Source: Clostridia bacterium (GTDB lineage: Bacteria; Bacillota; Clostridia; Christensenellales; Borkfalkiaceae). From it: a stretch of 64,000 bases of DNA. Positions 58,386 through 64,000 of the stretch are shown here, piece by piece; within the stretch, counting starts at the first letter, position 1; each line of letters opens with the position of its first letter. The stretch lies in contig JAFSLQ010000055.1 of NCBI GenBank assembly GCA_017448355.1, forward strand, positions 1 through 64,000, given 5' to 3'. The position numbers and the translations under genes are program-made. Under the pieces are notes generated by a model. That model did no database searches. It was not told the DNA's origin and saw only the letters and a list, made by a program, of their open reading frames with translations.

Positions 58386-58955
58386 ATGGCGGCAAGCGTA
58401 ATGATAGTGGGCGTCGGCGGACAAGGAAGTCTACTCGCCTCTAAACTTTTGGGCGCGGTGTTGGTAAACGAAGGCTACGACGTTAAAGTTTCGGAAGTAC
58501 ACGGCATGAGTCAGCGCGGCGGAAGCGTTGAAACTTACGTGCGCTTTGGCGATAAAGTGTATTCGCCGATAATCGCGAAAGGCGAAGCCGACTACATACT
58601 GTCCTTTGAAAAGTTGGAAGCGGCGCGTTTTTCGGAATACCTTAAAGAAGGCGGCGAAATAATAGTTAACACGCAAGAAATTGACCCTATGCCCGTAATT
58701 ACGGGGGCGGCGACATACCCCGAAAATATTTTGGAAGAATTAAAAGAAAAAGGCGTTAAAATCGAAGATTTCGACGCGCTTAAAGTTGCAAAACAGGCGG
58801 GCAGCGCAAAGGCGGTTAATATCGTGCTTCTTGCACGGCTTGCAAAGAGATTTGCTATTTCCTACGACAAGTGGCTTGAAGCGATTGAAAAGACAGTCGC
58901 ACCGAAGTTTGTCGAAATGAACAAAAAAGCCTTTGAACTCGGCTATAATTTATAA
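58386..58955 (+). CDS. iorB: Indolepyruvate ferredoxin oxidoreductase beta subunit
   Basis: A 189-residue gamma-type subunit of 2-ketoacid:ferredoxin oxidoreductases. VGVGGQGSLLASKLLGAVL (about 9-27) and VKVSEVHGMSQRGGSVETYVRFG (about 36-58) are diagnostic. It completes the active site with IorA. ATG 58386 follows AAGGAGGAG and begins 2 nt after the iorA stop, so the two are coupled. Confidence 0.95.
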   Translation: MAASVMIVGVGGQGSLLASKLLGAVLVNEGYDVKVSEVHGMSQRGGSVETYVRFGDKVYSPIIAKGEADYILSFEKLEAARFSEYLKEGGEIIVNTQEIDPMPVITGAATYPENILEELKEKGVKIEDFDALKVAKQAGSAKAVNIVLLARLAKRFAISYDKWLEAIEKTVAPKFVEMNKKAFELGYNL

Positions 58956-58974
58956 TATAAAAGGTAGAAAACTC

Positions 58975-60285
58975 GTGGAAAAACAGTATTATCAGAAAGA
59001 AATAGAGACGATGCCCGTAGAGAAAATAAAGGCGTTGCAATCGGAAAAACTTTGTAAACAGGTAAAGCACGTTTACGAAAACGTCCCCTATTACCGCGAT
59101 TTAATGGATAAAAAAGGCGTTCGCCCCGAAGATATCCGCGGGATAGAAGACTTACATAAATTGCCGTTTATTTCAAAAAGCGATTTAAGAGAAACTTATC
59201 CCTACGGGATGCTTGCCGTGCCGCTCTCTGACTGCGTAAGAATTCAGTCGACTTCCGGCACGACGGGTAAACGAGTTATCGCATACTATACAAAGCACGA
59301 TATAGACCTTTGGGAAGACTGCTGCGCGCGCGCAATCGTTGCGGCGGGCGGAACGAAAGAAGACGTCGTTCAGGTGGCTTACGGGTATGGGCTGTTTACC
59401 GGCGGCGCAGGGCTGCACGGCGGCTCGCACAAAGTCGGCAGTTTGACCCTTCCTATGTCCAGCGGAAACACCGAAAGACAAATACAGTTTATGCTCGATT
59501 TAAAATCCACGATTATTTGCTGTACCCCGTCTTACGCCGCGTATATCGGCGAAACGCTTAAAGAACAGGGATATAAGCCCGAAGACAATTTCCTTAAAGC
59601 GGGGATTTTCGGCGCTGAACCGTGGACGGAAGAAATGCGCCGCGATATAGAAAAATCACTCGGTATAAAAGCGTACGATATTTACGGGCTTACCGAAACT
59701 TCGGGTCCCGGAGTTGCGTTCGAGTGCGAAGAACAGAACGGTATGCACATAAACGAAGACCATTTTATCGCGGAAATTATCGACCCCGATACGGGCGAAG
59801 TATTACCGGAAGGAAGTAAGGGCAAACTCGTGTTTACGTCGCTTGATAAAGAAGCGTTTCCGCTTCTTCGCTACCGCACGCGGGATATCTGCGTACTGTC
59901 GCGCGAAAAATGTTCGTGCGGGAGAACTTTTATCCGTATGGCAAAGCCCATGGGCAGAAGCGACGATATGCTTATTATCCGCGGCGTGAATGTCTTCCCG
60001 TCGCAGATTGAAACGGTTCTGCTTAACGAAGGTTACGCGCCTAACTACCGCATAGAAGTCGACCGCGTAAATAACAGCGATACCTTAGACGTTTACGTAG
60101 AACTTTTACCAGAACAACTTTCCGACACGCCCGACGGCGTTATTAAAAGAGAAAAGGATTTGTCTTCCGCAATAACCACTATGCTTGGTATTCGTCCTAC
60201 GGTGCATCTCGTTCCGCCGAAGACCATAACGCGTAGCGAAGGCAAGGCGGTAAGAGTAGTAGACAAACGAAAATTGCACGATTAA
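58975..60285 (+). CDS. paaK: Phenylacetate-CoA ligase
   Basis: A 436-residue adenylate-forming enzyme that makes aryl-acetyl-CoA from the acid, ATP and CoA, or runs in reverse to conserve ATP from aryl-acetyl-CoA. The P-loop STSGTTGKRVIAYYT (about 91), YDIYGLTETSGPGVAFEC (about 238) and C-terminal GRSDDMLIIRGVNVFPSQIE (about 325) are PaaK hallmarks. The start is GTG 58975 with AAAGGTAG upstream; the upstream ATG at 58933 overlaps iorB. Standing behind iorAB, it probably yields ATP during aromatic amino-acid breakdown. Confidence 0.92.
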   Translation: MEKQYYQKEIETMPVEKIKALQSEKLCKQVKHVYENVPYYRDLMDKKGVRPEDIRGIEDLHKLPFISKSDLRETYPYGMLAVPLSDCVRIQSTSGTTGKRVIAYYTKHDIDLWEDCCARAIVAAGGTKEDVVQVAYGYGLFTGGAGLHGGSHKVGSLTLPMSSGNTERQIQFMLDLKSTIICCTPSYAAYIGETLKEQGYKPEDNFLKAGIFGAEPWTEEMRRDIEKSLGIKAYDIYGLTETSGPGVAFECEEQNGMHINEDHFIAEIIDPDTGEVLPEGSKGKLVFTSLDKEAFPLLRYRTRDICVLSREKCSCGRTFIRMAKPMGRSDDMLIIRGVNVFPSQIETVLLNEGYAPNYRIEVDRVNNSDTLDVYVELLPEQLSDTPDGVIKREKDLSSAITTMLGIRPTVHLVPPKTITRSEGKAVRVVDKRKLHD

Positions 60286-60298
60286 GGGGGTGCATTAT

Positions 60299-60724
60299 AT
60301 GATAATCAAACAGTTGACGGTATTTGCAGAAAATAAAGTCGGATATCTTTCGGAGATAACCGAACTTTTAGCAGAAAACCACGTCGATATGAAGGCGCTT
60401 TCTATCGCCGACACCAAAGACTTCGGGATTTTAAGGCTGATTGTGGATAAGCCCGAAACGGCGCTTGCCGCGTTACATAAACAGGGGCTTTTGGGTACGA
60501 TAACCGAAGTTATCGGCACGGAAATTTCAAACAAGACGGGCGCGCTATCGAAAGCGCTTACGGTTTTAGCGAAAAAGGGCGTTAACGTCGAATACCTTTA
60601 CGCCTTCTTATCGGGAAGCGAAGACAGCGCGTACGTAGTCATAAAGGCGACCGACAATCTTGCCGCGGAAAAGATTTTAAAAGACGCGGGATTTAAAGAA
60701 ATATCAGGATTTTCCGCCGAATAA
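60299..60724 (+). CDS. Tandem ACT domain protein
   Basis: A 141-residue protein made of two ACT domains (about 1-70 and 72-141): IIKQLTVFAENKVGYLSEITELL begins the first and SNKTGALSKALTVLAKKGVNVEYLY lies in the second. ACT pairs bind amino acids, so it is a likely sensor or allosteric partner of the pathway encoded around it. Similar genes often accompany iorAB-paaK. ATG 60299 has AGGGGGTG upstream; a GTG at 60290 lies in that site. Confidence 0.9.
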   Translation: MIIKQLTVFAENKVGYLSEITELLAENHVDMKALSIADTKDFGILRLIVDKPETALAALHKQGLLGTITEVIGTEISNKTGALSKALTVLAKKGVNVEYLYAFLSGSEDSAYVVIKATDNLAAEKILKDAGFKEISGFSAE

Positions 60725-60751
60725 CTATACGAAATTATAACGGGAGATAAA

Positions 60752-62392
60752 ATGCTGCTTACACAATTGTTGGAAAGAAACGCCGCCGAATACAATGGCG
60801 ACGTTGCGCTCGTAGAACTTAACCCTGCGACCGAGAAAAGAAAAAAAAGCACTTGGAAAGAATATTCTTTGGTGGAACAAAGTTTTTCAAAACATTACCG
60901 CAGAGAGATAACTTGGGGCGAATTTAACGAACAGGCAAACAGGGTTTCGGACTTTCTACTTTCTAAGGGCATTAAAAAGGGCGACAAGGTCGGTATCCTT
61001 TTGATGAACTGCTTGGAGTGGTTGCCGATATACTTCGGTATTCTAAAAACCGGTGCGCTTGCCGTGCCGATGAACTTCCGCTACACAGCGGAAGAAATTC
61101 TGTACTGCGCAGACCTTGCCGAGATAAAAACCCTTATTTTCGGGCCTGAATTTATCGGCAGAGTGGAAGAAATCGTCGACGCGATAACCAAAAAAGCGGC
61201 GCTCTATTTTACGGGCGGCGACTACTGCCCGTCTTTTGCCGAAGACTTCGACGAAGATATCAAGGACTGTAAAACGGTCAATCCGAATATCCCGCTTAAC
61301 AGAGACGACGACGCGGCGATTTATTTTTCAAGTGGAACGACGGGTTTCCCGAAAGCCATTTTGCACGCGCACAGGGCGTTAGAACACTCGGCAATAGTAG
61401 AACAAAAACATCACGGGCAAACCCGCGACGACGTGTTTTTGTGTATTCCGCCGCTTTATCATACCGGCGCGAAAATGCATTGGTTCGGCAGTCTTATTTC
61501 CGCAAGCAAAGCGGTACTTCTCCGCGGGACTACGCCCGAAACGGTTATGGAAGCCATTTCCAACGAACGCTGCACAATCGTGTGGCTTTTAGTTCCGTGG
61601 GCGCAGGATATTTTAGAACAACTCGATAACGGCAATATTAAACTGGCAAACTATCACGTAAAACAGTTAAGGCTTATGCATATAGGCGCACAACCCGTGC
61701 CGCAAAGCCTGATAAAACATTGGCAGGAATATTTCCCGGGGCAGGCTTACGACACCAACTACGGTTTAAGCGAGTCGATAGGACCCGGCGCGGTGCATCT
61801 TGGTATTGAAAATATCCGTAAAGTCGGCGCGATAGGCGTGGCGGGTTACGGCTGGCAGGCTAAAATCGTAAAAGAAGACGGCTTAACGGAAGTAGAAAAA
61901 GGCGAAGTCGGCGAACTTGCCTTAAAAGGACCCGGCATTATGAAATGTTACTACCGCAACGAAAAGGCAACGAAAGAAGTTATGCGCGGCGACTGGCTTT
62001 TAACCGGCGATATGGCAAAACAGGACGAAGAAGGGTTTTATTATCTTGTCGACCGTAAAAAAGACGTAATAGTCTGCGGCGGTGAAAATCTTTACCCCGT
62101 GGAAATAGAGAACTTTATGCGTAAGTTCGATAAAATAAAGGACGTGGCGGTGATAGGACTTCCCGACAAACGTCTCGGTGAAATCCCCGCGGCGATTGTG
62201 GAAATAAAGGCGGGCGAAACCGCGACGCAGGAAGAAATCGACGAGTTCTGCCTTGCGCTTCCGCGCTATAAACGTCCGAAAAAAGTGATTTTTGCGAAAG
62301 TTCCGCGGAACGCAACGGGCAAAATCGAAAAACCGCTACTTCGCAAAATTTATAACGCGGATAACATTGTCGACGAGCAAAACCGTTCTTAA
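60752..62392 (+). CDS. AMP-dependent acyl/aryl-CoA synthetase
   Basis: A 546-residue class I adenylate-forming ligase. Motifs: IYFSSGTTGFPKAILHAHR (about 190), DTNYGLSESIGPG (about 332), LTGDMAKQDEEGFYYLVDRKKDVIVCGGENLYP (about 415, broken in two motifs) and ATGKIEKPLLR with the catalytic Lys near 530. The substrate is an organic acid, perhaps an aryl or medium-chain acid. It differs from PaaK in architecture, so the cassette has two acid activators. ATG 60752 follows GGGAGA. Confidence 0.88.
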   Translation: MLLTQLLERNAAEYNGDVALVELNPATEKRKKSTWKEYSLVEQSFSKHYRREITWGEFNEQANRVSDFLLSKGIKKGDKVGILLMNCLEWLPIYFGILKTGALAVPMNFRYTAEEILYCADLAEIKTLIFGPEFIGRVEEIVDAITKKAALYFTGGDYCPSFAEDFDEDIKDCKTVNPNIPLNRDDDAAIYFSSGTTGFPKAILHAHRALEHSAIVEQKHHGQTRDDVFLCIPPLYHTGAKMHWFGSLISASKAVLLRGTTPETVMEAISNERCTIVWLLVPWAQDILEQLDNGNIKLANYHVKQLRLMHIGAQPVPQSLIKHWQEYFPGQAYDTNYGLSESIGPGAVHLGIENIRKVGAIGVAGYGWQAKIVKEDGLTEVEKGEVGELALKGPGIMKCYYRNEKATKEVMRGDWLLTGDMAKQDEEGFYYLVDRKKDVIVCGGENLYPVEIENFMRKFDKIKDVAVIGLPDKRLGEIPAAIVEIKAGETATQEEIDEFCLALPRYKRPKKVIFAKVPRNATGKIEKPLLRKIYNADNIVDEQNRS

Positions 62393-62416
62393 CTCAATAA
62401 CAAGTCAGGTATATTT

Positions 62417-63985
62417 ATGGAAAAGGCACTTTATATAGTTTTACTTTTGATATTTTTCGGTTCGATGGTGGCGATAGGCTTTATCTGCCGTAAAAAAGCC
62501 GCGTCGACCGACGGGTTTTTGCTTGGCGGAAGAAACGTCGGTGCGTGGCTTACCGCTTTTGCTTACGGCACGTCTTACTTTTCGGCGGTCGTGTTCGTCG
62601 GATACGCGGGGCAGTTCGGACATAGGTTCGGCGTAGCGTCCACATGGATAGGACTAGGCAACGCGTTCATCGGTTCGCTGCTTGCGTGGACAATCTTAGG
62701 AAGAAGAACGCGCCTTATGACGCGGCACTTAAAAACCGCCACGATGAGCGACTTTTTCGGGAAAAGATACGACAGCAAGGCGCTTAAAATCGCCGCCGCA
62801 ATAATAATTTTTATATTCCTTATTCCCTACACGGCGTCGCTATATAACGGCTTATCAAGGCTTTTTGCTATGGCGTTCGATTTGCCGTTTTGGGTGTGTA
62901 TCGTAATAATGTCGGTCTTAACCGCTATCTACGTTATAGCGGGCGGTTATATGGCGACCGCAATTAACGACTTTATTCAGGGTTTAATAATGGCGGTCGG
63001 TATCGTTGCGGTTATCGTTGCGGTCATTTTAACGCAAGGCGGCTGGGATAAGATATTTTTAAGCCTTTCGCAGGTCGAAGACCCGACGGTGTCTTCGCAG
63101 GCTGGCGTGTTTACGTCCTTCTTCGGCCCTGACGTAATATCATTGATATTCGTGGTAATTTTAACGTCCTTGGGCACGTGGGGACTTCCGCAAATGGTAC
63201 AAAAATTCTACGCGATTAAAGACGAGTCGGCAATAGTTAAAGGCACAGTTATCTCTACGATTTTTGCGGTTTTGGTTGCGGGCGGCTGTTACTTTTTGGG
63301 CGGTTTTTCAAGAGTGTTCTTTGCGGGAAAACCCGAAGGCGGTTACGACGCGATTATTCCCGAAATGCTCTCTAACCTTTCGCCCGTGTTAATAGGTCTT
63401 GTTATAATTTTAGTGCTTTCGGCGTCAATGTCAACCTTATCTTCGCTTTCGATGACTTCGTCGTCGACGGTGGTTTTAGACCTTATTAAGCCGTACAGCA
63501 AAAAGGAAATGAGCGATAAAAAACAAGTGCTTTTAATACGCGGACTTATCGTCGTATTTATAGTTATTTCGGCGGTTATCGCGATATTGCAGTACTATTA
63601 TAACGTCGGATTTATCGCGCAGATGATGGGTGTTTCGTGGGGCGCACTTGCAGGGGCGTTCCTTGCGCCCTTCCTTTACGGGCTTTATTCCAAAAAGACG
63701 ACAAAAGCGGCGGTATGGTTCAGTTATATTTACGGCGTGGGAATAATGGTGCTGTATCTGTTATATTCGCTGTGGCTTAAAAACTACTTTACTTTGCCGG
63801 CGTTTTGGGCGTCGCCCTTAAATCTCGGCGCGCTTGTTATGCTTACGGACTTAATATTCGTGCCGATAATAAGTCTTTTCACTAAAAAACCCGACAAAGA
63901 AAAAGTGGAAAAAATCTTCGATTGCTACCGTAAAACCATTATGGTTCCCGCGGAAAAAGTGCTTATCGACGAAGACGAAAAATAA
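62417..63985 (+). CDS. Sodium:solute symporter (SSS family)
   Basis: A 522-residue symporter with about 13 membrane spans. AYGTSYFSAVVFVGYAGQFG (about 51-70), the conserved GGYMATAINDFIQG (about 176-189) and VVILTSLGTWGLPQMVQKFYA (about 244-264) fit the SSS/SLC5 fold; Ser-rich LSSLSMTSSSTVVLDLI (about 340) is the Na2-site helix. It is last in the aryl-acid cassette and 24 nt after the synthetase, so its substrate may be an aryl or carboxylic acid. ATG 62417 follows AGGTA. Its end is complete, 15 nt before the window edge. Confidence 0.9.
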   Translation: MEKALYIVLLLIFFGSMVAIGFICRKKAASTDGFLLGGRNVGAWLTAFAYGTSYFSAVVFVGYAGQFGHRFGVASTWIGLGNAFIGSLLAWTILGRRTRLMTRHLKTATMSDFFGKRYDSKALKIAAAIIIFIFLIPYTASLYNGLSRLFAMAFDLPFWVCIVIMSVLTAIYVIAGGYMATAINDFIQGLIMAVGIVAVIVAVILTQGGWDKIFLSLSQVEDPTVSSQAGVFTSFFGPDVISLIFVVILTSLGTWGLPQMVQKFYAIKDESAIVKGTVISTIFAVLVAGGCYFLGGFSRVFFAGKPEGGYDAIIPEMLSNLSPVLIGLVIILVLSASMSTLSSLSMTSSSTVVLDLIKPYSKKEMSDKKQVLLIRGLIVVFIVISAVIAILQYYYNVGFIAQMMGVSWGALAGAFLAPFLYGLYSKKTTKAAVWFSYIYGVGIMVLYLLYSLWLKNYFTLPAFWASPLNLGALVMLTDLIFVPIISLFTKKPDKEKVEKIFDCYRKTIMVPAEKVLIDEDEK

Positions 63986-64000
63986 ATTTCAGAAATAACC

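Overview
The window looks like chromosome from an anaerobic, low-to-moderate GC member of the Bacillota, class Clostridia, probably an uncultured gut lineage. The evidence is the gene content and order: tmk-holB-ricT-trmN6-rsmI, ecfA1-ecfA2-ecfT-truA-rplM-rpsI, tilS-hpt and rpmH-rnpA-yidD-yidC-jag, together with ferredoxin metabolism (a one-chain pyruvate:ferredoxin oxidoreductase, NfnAB, IorAB) and BspA-type leucine-rich surface proteins. The taxonomic placement is inference. I see no transposase, integrase, rRNA or CRISPR array.

Layout. 1-3.7 kb: two membrane proteins, then a MarR/OhrR-like regulator with a flavodoxin, a ferritin-like protein and an FMN reductase. This redox operon lies between two copies of a 17-bp direct repeat and next to an initiator tRNA whose 3' end is partly duplicated. 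4.2-15.4 kb: tilS-hpt, a small P-loop protein, a BspA-like lipoprotein behind a structured leader with a terminator, tRNA-Arg, a CorC-like protein, mnmA, glyA and nfnAB. 15.5-21.4 kb: a BMP-type nucleoside ABC importer and xpt behind a guanine riboswitch. 21.5-26.8 kb: a LOG protein, an ArsB-like transporter, an XRE regulator with a divergent peptide/BspA cassette, and a dUTPase. 26.9-34.2 kb: rsmI, trmN6, a ferredoxin, ricT, holB, tmk, a membrane protein, lysS and greA. 34.4-43.5 kb: a DUF1540 protein, rplI, a glycosyltransferase, a flippase-like protein, two XRE proteins, then rpsI/rplM/truA and the ECF module. 43.7-52 kb: PFOR, two further XRE regulators, an amino-acid ABC importer, a SLOG protein and rsmG.

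At about 52.0-52.36 kb the strand pattern changes. To the left most genes are on the minus strand; to the right every gene is on the plus strand, starting with dnaN and then rpmH-rnpA-yidD-yidC-jag. This fits a position at or near the replication origin, but dnaA is not in its usual place between rpmH and dnaN. The right end (56.6-64 kb) is one co-directional cassette, iorA-iorB-paaK-ACT-acyl-CoA synthetase-sodium symporter, which suggests uptake and ferredoxin-linked oxidation or activation of aryl acids.

Two regulatory themes recur. Several small XRE regulators have perfect palindromes in their own promoters. Four genes (tilS, dut, an XRE gene, rsmG) have a consensus promoter whose -10 box ends exactly 6 nt before the start codon with no ribosome-binding site, the geometry of leaderless transcripts. 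Most other genes have clear GGAGG-type sites.
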